55,319 nucleotides of DNA from Prosthecobacter sp. Lineage in GTDB: Bacteria; Verrucomicrobiota; Verrucomicrobiia; Verrucomicrobiales; Verrucomicrobiaceae. The position numbers and the translations under genes were made by a program. The stretch's first letter is position 1, and every line of letters begins with the position of its first letter. Below are positions 25,990 through 33,642 of the stretch, piece after piece. Where the stretch lies: the NCBI GenBank assembly GCA_021733925.1, contig JAIPJY010000048.1, forward strand, positions 1 to 55,319. The letters run 5' to 3'. The notes under the pieces were generated by a model. That model made no database searches and was not told the DNA's origin. It worked only from the letters and a program-made list of their open reading frames with translations.

Positions 25990-26176
25990 GGGAAAAGGAG
26001 TGTTGGGAAAGTGATGCAGGCACGGTCATGCGTGGAGCCTCAGGCTCATCCAGCGGCAGCAGTGCATCCTGTTCGATGCTGCCCCTTCGTCTCTGCGTCC
26101 GCTCCGCCAGATAAAGGGCCGCAAACAAGACGGCGAACATCAGGCTGACGAAGATGGTGACGGCAAAAACTTCCAT
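25955..26176 (-). CDS. ccoS: cbb3 oxidase maturation protein CcoS
   Basis: 73 residues: one membrane segment (about 4-24, VTIFVSLMFAVLFAALYLA) followed by a charged stretch and DALLPLDEPE, which is the CcoS/FixS pattern. CcoS is needed for cofactor insertion into cbb3 oxidase. Here it is the first gene of the cco operon; it more often follows ccoI. The C-terminal roughly 25 residues (Ser/His/Gln-rich) are extra and overlap the ccoNO start. No FNR-type TTGAT-N4-ATCAA box was seen in the 100 bp upstream. Confidence 0.78.
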   Translation of the reverse strand: MEVFAVTIFVSLMFAVLFAALYLAERTQRRRGSIEQDALLPLDEPEAPRMTVPASLSQHSFSHDQHSSLQSTH

Positions 26177-26276
26177 GAGGTGTCGCGGAGCACTGGCTCA
26201 CGCTGAACGCATAGAAGCGCAGATCATGTGACCTCGCTCCCCTCCCCTTGGTAATGCCTCACCCGATCTTGTTGGC

Positions 26277-27917
26277 TCACCTCTCAAAAATCGACTTCTC
26301 TTCCCGATCCGCGACCTTCAGGTAACGGAAATAAACCTCGAGCTGCAAAGTACACAGGCACTGCCGGTAAATCGGGTCCGCAGCATCACCCGCAGGCCAG
26401 TTGGGCCGCCCACGTTTAAAAGAACCATCCGCCTGCTGCGCACCGAGCACCTGCGGCAAAAACTGGGCATTGTAAAACTTCCAGTCATCCGCCCCCGCCT
26501 GGAAAAACGCCTGCGTGTAATAATACCAGCAGTACAAGTTGCAGTTGCGCTCCCAGTCCAGCGGTTCGCTGGTCAGAAACTCCCGCAGAAACCGAATCCC
26601 CTTCTTCACCGGCGTCGCCTTGTTGTGCGCCAACGTCTGCAACCCCAGCACCCCACAACCCGTGAGACTCCACTGGTTGTAATGGTCATCCCGGTTCGTT
26701 TTTCCAAAACCGCCGTCCTTCGTCTGCTTCGACTCCAGGTAATCGCAGCAGCGTTTGATGGCCGTATCCAGCCCCTCAATCTTCAACCCCGAATGCTTCG
26801 CCGCTTTGAGCGCCTGAAACTGCCACCCACTGACCGACAAATCCTCACCCCGGCTGTCCTTGTTGTAAGCAGTCGGCATGCCCGCATCTTTTCCACCATA
26901 CGTCCACGACCCCTGCTGATTCTGCTGCTCGATGATGATCTTCACCCCCTTTTCAAAAGTCTCGCGCAATCCAGGCAGACTCCGGCCGCCCAAACGATAA
27001 AACGAGTACATTTCGCCAAGCGCATAAGTCGCGATTCCATGCTCATAAGTTGCGGAATTCGACACAACATTGTCCGCCAATATCCCATACGAATTCTTCC
27101 TCCCCAGCTCCACCAAGAAGAGCATCCCATTTCGCACATTGTCGCCAAAGAACTCAGAATCAGGCGTTTCGCAGCGCCCCAGGTAGCAAAGCAGCGTCAA
27201 ACCCGTCATCGCCGCCTTGTTCCTGCTCCCCCACGAACCATCCACATTCTGCTGCCCCTTCAACCACGCCAATGAGCGCGAAACTGCCATCTCACACTCC
27301 GGCGTTCCCCCATTTTCCCTCAATTTCTCCAAACGGCTCTGAACCGAACAGCGCCCCGCAAACAGAGGCGGAAATCTGGCCACATAGACGGGAGACGTCG
27401 CCTCATGCAGTCCAGGACCACTTATATCACTATCTATCAACCTCCTGCCCGCCGCCCCACCCTGCCCCACCTCCGGCAGCACCACGACTTCGCCCCCTGG
27501 CAGTGAAACAACCCTTGGTCCTTCCACCCCAATTCGTGTCTGCGGCACCCTGCGCATCATGGCACTCATCTGCTTCATGCTGACTCGATGTTCCAAATCT
27601 TGCGAAGCCTCCACGCTCGCCTGCGTTTGCCCCGGCGGAATGAAGTCCACCTCCTTCTTCGCGATCTGGGAGCCGACGATGATCACCCCTGCCAGCAGCA
27701 ACAAACCGAAATGCACCGCAATGCTGAGCAAAAGTGAACCACCGCCGATCTGCCGCCAGCAGCGCAGCCACACCGAAGTGCGCACCTGCGGTATTAGTGC
27801 AGCATCTTCCACCATAACCGCCTGGAGAATGGGTTCCACCACAGGCGGCGGCTGAAACCGCTCCCAACCGGGTGGCACTTGATACGCAGACGGTTGTTTA
27901 GGAGCGTTCGTGTTCAT
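26277..27917 (-). CDS. Membrane-anchored alpha/alpha-toroid (prenyltransferase/squalene-oxidase repeat) protein
   Basis: 546 residues. The N-terminal roughly 55 residues are cytoplasmic and Pro-rich. One membrane segment follows (about 58-83, GGGSLLLSIAVHFGLLLLAGVIIVG), then a linker, then a toroid domain from about 205 built of repeats such as SLAWLKGQQNVDGSWG, QNQQGSWTYGG, SKQTKDGGFGKTN and GAQQADGSFKRG. Such QxxDGSW repeats are shared by terpene cyclases, prenyltransferases and many uncharacterised PVC proteins. No DxDD cyclase motif was seen, so enzymatic activity is doubtful. Single gene upstream of the cco operon on the same strand, 100 bp away. Confidence 0.82.
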   Translation of the reverse strand: MNTNAPKQPSAYQVPPGWERFQPPPVVEPILQAVMVEDAALIPQVRTSVWLRCWRQIGGGSLLLSIAVHFGLLLLAGVIIVGSQIAKKEVDFIPPGQTQASVEASQDLEHRVSMKQMSAMMRRVPQTRIGVEGPRVVSLPGGEVVVLPEVGQGGAAGRRLIDSDISGPGLHEATSPVYVARFPPLFAGRCSVQSRLEKLRENGGTPECEMAVSRSLAWLKGQQNVDGSWGSRNKAAMTGLTLLCYLGRCETPDSEFFGDNVRNGMLFLVELGRKNSYGILADNVVSNSATYEHGIATYALGEMYSFYRLGGRSLPGLRETFEKGVKIIIEQQNQQGSWTYGGKDAGMPTAYNKDSRGEDLSVSGWQFQALKAAKHSGLKIEGLDTAIKRCCDYLESKQTKDGGFGKTNRDDHYNQWSLTGCGVLGLQTLAHNKATPVKKGIRFLREFLTSEPLDWERNCNLYCWYYYTQAFFQAGADDWKFYNAQFLPQVLGAQQADGSFKRGRPNWPAGDAADPIYRQCLCTLQLEVYFRYLKVADREEKSIFER

Positions 27918-27972
27918 GGCGGTGTGGAATCACACCGCATGACGCTGCACTGAAGATCCTCTTGGGATAAAT

Positions 27973-29388
27973 CTATCGGCCGCGCCGCAGATGCCGGTAC
28001 GGCAGCGTCAGCAGATTGCTGCTGCATGGCCCCGGGGTGTCAACCCACAGCATGCGGCTGGCGATCTTGTCATAGGCACGGCGGTGAGCCACGGCGGCTT
28101 TGACGGCGACCACCGATAGATTTTCCACCGCGATGCCCTGGCTGTGCCACTGGCCTAGGTCGAAGGGCGGTGTCTTCACGCTGGTGATGAGAATGGTGAG
28201 GCCTGCATGCCTGACCACAGCGCAGCGGCCCATGTCGAAGACATCGCCGCACATACTGGCGAGGTGGCTATTTTTGTCTTCGAGTTCAAAGCGTCCGTCA
28301 TTCAGAGCAATGAGTTCGACTTCGAGCTCAAGTGGCCCTGGGTCAAGACGGCTGCCTTTGCCGCCGAGTTTGAGGGTGCGTGCACCGGCTTCGATCTCGC
28401 TGACGGACTGCGGATCGTTGACGCAAATGGCAGCATTCGGAATGCCATGGCGAATGAGCGCACGCAGCAGCCCGGTGCAGTCTCCGGGGGCACCGCCGCC
28501 GATGTTGTCTGAGGGCTCCACGAGCACGGTCAGTCCCGCAGGCAATGGCTTGAGTTGTTCGAGAACTTCATCCGCAGAAGGATCGGTGATCTGGCCGAGG
28601 TGGCTGAGTTCATGCGCACGCTTGCCAAGCGCTTCCAACGGCTGCGTAGCATCCGCAGTGGTGCAGGCGACGAAGCTGACTCCAGTGTCTGGGGTGTCGG
28701 CAAAGCTGAAGCCTGCGACAATGTTCATGGCCCAGAGCGAATCGCCTTCAAACTGCCGCGCCATCGCTTCCAGCGTCAGCATGGGATCATTCGCCGTACC
28801 TGTGCCGGTGGGCGGCCAGTTGAGGCCAGGTTGCAGGAGTTGCATGTGCGGACGCTGGCCCGTGGTGAGGCAGCGGTTCAGCAGGCGTGCAGCAATCAAT
28901 CCGGCCTCGCGTGCGTCAGTATGCGGATTCTCGCGATAACCTACCAAACAGTCGGCCAGCGCGGCCATCTGCGGAGAGAAATTGGCATGCAGATCGAAGA
29001 CGCCGAAGATGGGCACGGTGGTGAGGGTGCGCAGTCGGCGGAGGATCTCGCCTTCCACATCCAGAATGGTTTGGGAGACCATGGCACCATGCAGCACGAG
29101 GTAGATGGCATCGTAGTCGGCTTTGGCAACGGCGGGGGCGATGTCGTTCCAGAACTGCTCGATGACGTCATCCGCCACGGTGACGGAAGGCTGAGCGCGG
29201 TAGTCGGCGGTTGGAATCATCTCCCAGCCGAACTCATCGGCCAGTTCGAGCACGCCGCCGAGGGGTGAAGAATCCCCTTTGCTGGCCCATAATTCTTCTC
29301 CTCGCCGGATTTGGAAGTCAGAGAGCGGGGTGAGGCCGTCGAGAAAGGTGTGGGTCTCGTGGAAGAGACCGGCGATGAGAATGCGCAT
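27973..29388 (-). CDS. M81 family metallopeptidase (MlrC-like)
   Basis: 471 residues. The family includes microcystinase C (MlrC), a zinc peptidase; most members have unknown substrates. Visible signatures are AGLFHETHTF at the N-terminus, YLVLHGAMV, FGVFDLHANFS, GYRENPHTD and the C-terminal domain opening VLVEPSDNIGGGAPGD. No signal peptide, so likely cytoplasmic. It lies 9 bp downstream of the L,D-transpeptidase stop and may be in one operon with it, which would fit peptide or amino-acid turnover. Confidence 0.88.
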   Translation of the reverse strand: MRILIAGLFHETHTFLDGLTPLSDFQIRRGEELWASKGDSSPLGGVLELADEFGWEMIPTADYRAQPSVTVADDVIEQFWNDIAPAVAKADYDAIYLVLHGAMVSQTILDVEGEILRRLRTLTTVPIFGVFDLHANFSPQMAALADCLVGYRENPHTDAREAGLIAARLLNRCLTTGQRPHMQLLQPGLNWPPTGTGTANDPMLTLEAMARQFEGDSLWAMNIVAGFSFADTPDTGVSFVACTTADATQPLEALGKRAHELSHLGQITDPSADEVLEQLKPLPAGLTVLVEPSDNIGGGAPGDCTGLLRALIRHGIPNAAICVNDPQSVSEIEAGARTLKLGGKGSRLDPGPLELEVELIALNDGRFELEDKNSHLASMCGDVFDMGRCAVVRHAGLTILITSVKTPPFDLGQWHSQGIAVENLSVVAVKAAVAHRRAYDKIASRMLWVDTPGPCSSNLLTLPYRHLRRGR

Positions 29389-29397
29389 GGTGGAAGA

Positions 29398-30369
29398 TTA
29401 ACGCACGATGACGCGCGTTCCTGGCCGAATGAGTTGCGGAAGACGAATGGCGTCCCAGTTGGCAAAGCGGACGCAGCCTGCGCTGCGCGTACGGCCAATG
29501 GTGCGCGGCATTGCAGTGCCATGCAGTCCGATGCCAGATTTGCTCAAGCCGCACCAGATGACGCCGATGGGGCTGTTCGGCCCGGGCGGGATTTGAAAGG
29601 ATTCATCTCCACGCACGCCTTCTTCGAGGAACTGTTTGTCGTAACGGAAGGTCGGCGTCGCCATCATGGTCACCACTTTCCAAGTGCCGACGGGGATGAA
29701 CTGCGGTTTGCCGGGGGTGATGGGAAAAGCTGCCAGCATTGTCTCTTTTTCGCTGTAAACTGCGGCCATTCTCTCAGTTGTGTCAACCACGATGGTATGG
29801 CTGCTGAGCGTGGCGTCCGTTTTGAAGCCCTGCATCGGCTTAATGTCCTCGATGCGGAAGGATTTCACGTTGGGCACCACGATGATGTCGCCAGGCTTGA
29901 GCGTGGCCATGTTCCTCTTTGGATTGATGGTGGCCAGGAAGGACTCGTCCGTATGAAATCGCTCGGCGATGAGCTCCAGCATGCTGCGGTAGGCCATGAA
30001 GGGATAGACCGACGCCTTCTCGTAGTCTTCGGGTAGATCGGCGGTCACATATCGGGTCAGAATGGGCTGAATCTTGAACGCGGCGAAGATGATGGGAACC
30101 TCAGCCTCAGCAGCCGCCTGAATGCGCGCCCAGTTGTAGAGATCCTTGTGGCCGTGCGCATAATTGTAGTTCACCACGGCCTTGTAGGTGAACTCGCCGA
30201 CGGCGCCGTCCAGCTTGCCGGGGCCAAAGAGGTTTTTGTCGAGGAAGATCTGGATGCGCAGGATGGTGTCGCGATCCTTGGGCACGGAAGGATCGTCCTT
30301 GGCCGGTCCCAGATCCTGAGCGCGGGCCGCCAGCGTGAAGAGGCAGAGCAAAAGAAGGTGTTTCAGCAT
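29398..30369 (-). CDS. L,D-transpeptidase (YkuD) with LysM-like module
   Basis: 323 residues with a signal peptide (MLKHLLLLCLFTLAARA). Middle part: FHTDESFLATINPKRNMATLKPGDIIVVPN, a LysM-like fold. C-terminal catalytic YkuD domain: GIGLHGTAMPRTIGRTRSAGC contains the conserved His and, with the following VRF, the S-x-G-C-V-R nucleophile motif. It cross-links peptidoglycan or attaches proteins to it. MGS three codons upstream (30378) is an alternative start. Divergent from a methyltransferase 90 bp away. Confidence 0.9.
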   Translation of the reverse strand: MLKHLLLLCLFTLAARAQDLGPAKDDPSVPKDRDTILRIQIFLDKNLFGPGKLDGAVGEFTYKAVVNYNYAHGHKDLYNWARIQAAAEAEVPIIFAAFKIQPILTRYVTADLPEDYEKASVYPFMAYRSMLELIAERFHTDESFLATINPKRNMATLKPGDIIVVPNVKSFRIEDIKPMQGFKTDATLSSHTIVVDTTERMAAVYSEKETMLAAFPITPGKPQFIPVGTWKVVTMMATPTFRYDKQFLEEGVRGDESFQIPPGPNSPIGVIWCGLSKSGIGLHGTAMPRTIGRTRSAGCVRFANWDAIRLPQLIRPGTRVIVR

Positions 30370-30459
30370 CGACCCCATGCTAATTCGCCTTCGGCAATGA
30401 GCAAGAGAGTGCGAACCCTTGCCTGAAACGGATCTGACGCTTAGCTTTTAGGCACACAC

Positions 30460-31299
30460 ATGCCCGTCACCGTCACCGATTCCCGCACCCCGGAACAACT
30501 CCGCCAGCACTATGAGGTGGAGCGCGAACTCGCCGACCGGCTGCGACATGCGACCAAGGAACAGCGCCGCACGCTCTACTCCGAGGTCTATGATGAGCTT
30601 TTCAAACGCGTGCCGGAGCATCCGCAGCATACGAACAAGTCCTCCCCTGAACGGCTGGCTGCCGATGTGGCGGAGAAGATGGAGATCCTGACACCTTTTT
30701 TAACTCCAAAAACGGTGTTCCTCGAAGTCGGCCCGGGAGATTGTGAGCTGGCCAAAACGGTGGCGGCCCAAGTCGCTCAGGTGCTGGCGGTGGATGTGTC
30801 CGATGAAATCACCCGCAAACGCACGCTGCCGGAGAATCTGCGGCTGGTGCTGTCTGACGGCAGCACGATCCCCGTGGCACCGGGCAGCGTGAACGTGGCC
30901 TACAGCAACCAGTTGATGGAGCACCTGCATCCGGAGGATGCGGTGGAGCAACTGCGGCACCTGCATGCCGCACTCGCCCCCGGTGGCGTCTATCTTTGCA
31001 TCACCCCCAGCCGCCTGACCGGGCCGCATGACATCAGCTGCATCATTGATCGTGAAGCGAAGGGGTTTCACCTCAAGGAATACACCGTGGGCGATCTCTC
31101 CGCGCTTTTCCGGCAGGTTGGCTTTGCCAAAACACGCATCATTTTCGGCGGGCGCGGCAAATTCATGCTGCTGCCCACATGGCCTGCGGTGATTTGCGAA
31201 AATCTGCTTTGCCTGCTGCCTCATGGCCTGCGTAAGGCTCTCGCCCTGAAGCCGCCGTTCCGCTGGCTGTTTGGGGTGCGGCTGGCGGGATTTAAGTAG
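30460..31299 (+). CDS. Class I SAM-dependent methyltransferase
   Basis: 279 residues. Motif I FLEVGPGDCELAKTVA (about 87-102), the acidic LAVDVSDEI, and post-motif SVNVAYSNQLMEHLHPED and LAPGGVYLCITPSR are typical of methyltransferase 11/23-like enzymes. The first roughly 70 residues form a helical charged region. The basic C-terminus (GLRKALALKPPFRWLFGVRLAG) is hydrophobic and may touch the membrane. The substrate is unknown. A REPIN-like pair begins at its stop codon. Confidence 0.78.
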   Translation: MPVTVTDSRTPEQLRQHYEVERELADRLRHATKEQRRTLYSEVYDELFKRVPEHPQHTNKSSPERLAADVAEKMEILTPFLTPKTVFLEVGPGDCELAKTVAAQVAQVLAVDVSDEITRKRTLPENLRLVLSDGSTIPVAPGSVNVAYSNQLMEHLHPEDAVEQLRHLHAALAPGGVYLCITPSRLTGPHDISCIIDREAKGFHLKEYTVGDLSALFRQVGFAKTRIIFGGRGKFMLLPTWPAVICENLLCLLPHGLRKALALKPPFRWLFGVRLAGFK

Positions 31300-31361
31300 T
31301 CCAGTTGCGCTGCAACTGGAGGAATTCGACCAGACCAGTTGCGGCGCAACTGGACTACTTT
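31293..31361. repeat. REPIN-like inverted pair between convergent genes
   Basis: The left unit is AGTAGTCC followed by AGTTGCG-ct-GCAACT. The right unit is the same on the other strand with AGTTGCG-cc-GCAACT, ending in TACTTTT. Both heads carry GTAG. The left copy overlaps the methyltransferase stop and the right copy abuts the stop of the protease fusion gene. It may also act as a bidirectional terminator. Confidence 0.8.
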
Positions 31362-33586
31362 TAATCCCGCAGCGACTGCAGCCAGCGGTCGAGCTGCTGC
31401 ATGAGTTCCGGAGGGCCGTCGGTGGGAAAGTTGTCAATCAGCCAGCTCACGTCTTCACGGGCCCCTGTTTTTTCTCCAAGACGCTGACGCATCTGCGCAC
31501 GGGTGAGGCGTTCTGCGGCGGACTGCGGGTCAATGGCAAGGACGAGGTTTAAATACGGAAGGGATTCGCGAAGGGAGCGGCTGGCATCAAACACGCTGCT
31601 CATCAGGTTGCGCAGCATGCGCAGGAGAATGGCCTGCTTGGTGGTGGGTGAGAGCGCGCCTTCTGGGAAATGACCATCCTCGGTGAGATCAAGCGCCGCC
31701 TGCTCCACCGTGACGAGTTGCCCATGCTCAAAGACATCGACGAGCTGGAGTTCGCCCTCAGGGCCGTCGCGATAGCCCACCATGAACTTGCCGGGGAGCG
31801 GCACGCCAAACACGCCCTGCACGCCGAGTGCCGAGGCGAGCTCTACGTAGAGCACGCTGAGGGTGATGGGCAGGCCTTCGCGGTCGTCGAGGACTTCATT
31901 GAGGTAGCTGTTGGAGCGGCTGCCGTAGTCGCCGCGGCTGCCGTGAAAGCCGTTCTCTTCAAATAGATAGCGGTTGAGGCGCTTCACGGCGGGGATGGTT
32001 CCTTTGGTAATTTCGGGATCGTCTTTGAGATCGAGCACCATGGCCTTGAAGCTGTTGAGGTAGGTATGGATGTCGATCTCTGGATTGTCGTGGCGTGCCA
32101 GCAGCAGGGCGCAGCGCAGCAGGTTGATTTCCGGCTCGGGCTTGGCGAGTTCGGCGAGGATTTCCTTGGTCATCGCGCGGCGGTGCAGTTCGTGCTCAAG
32201 CTCGCGCAGCTTCGTGGCTTCTTCTTCGAGCTTGCGACGCTGCTCCATCAGCACACGGCGGGCAGCGGCAGGGTTTTCCAGCAGGCCGTCCAGGGTTTTA
32301 TCGGCCGTGGCTGCGGCGGCAATGTATTCCTCCACCTTAGAGCGGAGCTGTGAGGCGAGTTCAGGTTGAAGCGGCTTTTCGGCGAGGTCGGTGCCGATGC
32401 GGAAATTGCGAAACTGCGCCACGGTCGTCCTGAATTTGCACAAACCAGCAGCGCCGCCACGCAGGCCAGTGTCGTCACTTTCGATGACCTGTTGGCCATT
32501 CACAAAGCAGACGATGCGCTCAGGCTCGACGCGGACACGCAGAGAGTTCCATTCAGCGGCTTTGTAGGAATCACTCGGAATATCGGCGAGGATGGTCCAG
32601 GAATAGACATCGGGGCCGTCAAAGCGGGTAAGGCGCAGCTTGCCGCCCGAGGCGTAGAAGCCGTAATGCTTGTCCGAGCCATCCGAGCAAAAGGTGAGGC
32701 CGGCGGCCCCGGATTCATCATCAAGGCGCACCGTGGCGGCGATCTCAAAAGTGCCTTCGGGCACCTTTTGCGTCGAAAGGCAGAGCGCACGCCCGCCGAA
32801 GCCTGCACCGGGAAACTCGGAGCGGATGACGCCGGCATGCTGGGTCCACTGCGCCCCGAGATGGGTCTGCCACTGTTTGGGATTCAGAGCGCCGATGGTC
32901 AGCCAGCGGGACATAGGCACAGGATTTGGCTTTTCGATGAGTGTTTTGAGGTCGTTCACCGGCATGGCGAAGCCGAGGTTGTCAGTCTTGAGCGACTTAA
33001 GCGTGAGCAGTCCCAGAACGTTACCCTGCATGTCGAGCAATGGGCCGCCGCTGTTGCCTTTCTCGATGGGCACGGCCACCTGCAGCATCTCCAGGCCATC
33101 CACATCGCGTGTGGCGGAAAGCACGCCCTGGACGATGCTGAAACCCAGACCTTCCGGTGCGCCCATGGCGACGATGGGCTCGCCCTGGCGGACCTTGCTG
33201 GAATCTCCCAGTGGCAAGGGTTTGAGGCCTTTGGCGTCGATCTTGAGCAGGGCGAGGTCGTGGTGGCTGTCGCTGGCCTGGACGGCGGTGACATCGTAGG
33301 TTTTGCCATCATGCATCTCGATTTGCAGGCGGCGGGCTTCGCCGATGACGTGCAGATTGGTGGCAATGAGGCCGTCCTCGCTCACGATGAAGCCGGAGCC
33401 AATGCCGTCGGTGCCTTCACGGCCGATCTGGGTGATTTTGACCAGCGACGGACGGATGCTCGCGGCCAGGAAGGTGACGGTGTGGGCGGCGGGGCTTTGG
33501 GGTTTGGCGCCGTCCTTGGGTGCGGCGGTGAGGTTGACCCCGAAACTCACGAAAAACACGGCAAGGAAAAAGAGGGTGCGTTTCAT
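31361..33586 (-). CDS. Secreted trypsin-like protease fused to LamG-like and SirB1/transglutaminase-like domains
   Basis: 741 residues. Signal peptide about 1-22 (MKRTLFFLAVFFVSFG). Residues 35-215 are an HtrA-type serine protease with a complete triad: His79 (ATNLHVIG), Asp110 (SHHDLALL) and Ser179 (GNSGGPLL). No PDZ domain follows. Instead about 225-400 is a concanavalin/LamG-type sandwich (GFYASGGKLRLTRFDG, VRVEPERIVCFVNGQ), then a coiled coil (about 415-475), then a SirB1/transglutaminase-like region (YLNEVLDDREGLPITLSVLY, GVPLPGKFMVGYRD), then a TPR-like tail. The start at 33586 is set by the signal peptide. Divergent from the PVC cytochrome, 56 bp apart. Confidence 0.85.
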   Translation of the reverse strand: MKRTLFFLAVFFVSFGVNLTAAPKDGAKPQSPAAHTVTFLAASIRPSLVKITQIGREGTDGIGSGFIVSEDGLIATNLHVIGEARRLQIEMHDGKTYDVTAVQASDSHHDLALLKIDAKGLKPLPLGDSSKVRQGEPIVAMGAPEGLGFSIVQGVLSATRDVDGLEMLQVAVPIEKGNSGGPLLDMQGNVLGLLTLKSLKTDNLGFAMPVNDLKTLIEKPNPVPMSRWLTIGALNPKQWQTHLGAQWTQHAGVIRSEFPGAGFGGRALCLSTQKVPEGTFEIAATVRLDDESGAAGLTFCSDGSDKHYGFYASGGKLRLTRFDGPDVYSWTILADIPSDSYKAAEWNSLRVRVEPERIVCFVNGQQVIESDDTGLRGGAAGLCKFRTTVAQFRNFRIGTDLAEKPLQPELASQLRSKVEEYIAAAATADKTLDGLLENPAAARRVLMEQRRKLEEEATKLRELEHELHRRAMTKEILAELAKPEPEINLLRCALLLARHDNPEIDIHTYLNSFKAMVLDLKDDPEITKGTIPAVKRLNRYLFEENGFHGSRGDYGSRSNSYLNEVLDDREGLPITLSVLYVELASALGVQGVFGVPLPGKFMVGYRDGPEGELQLVDVFEHGQLVTVEQAALDLTEDGHFPEGALSPTTKQAILLRMLRNLMSSVFDASRSLRESLPYLNLVLAIDPQSAAERLTRAQMRQRLGEKTGAREDVSWLIDNFPTDGPPELMQQLDRWLQSLRD

Positions 33587-33642
33587 GGGATGATTTGAAG
33601 ATTGCGTACGAGCCGGGCGTTTGGAAAGGTCCACTTTCGTTT

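Noticed and set aside
26177-26276. An FNR/Anr box upstream of the cco operon
   Set aside because: No TTGAT-N4-ATCAA-like sequence was found in the 100 bp upstream of ccoS.
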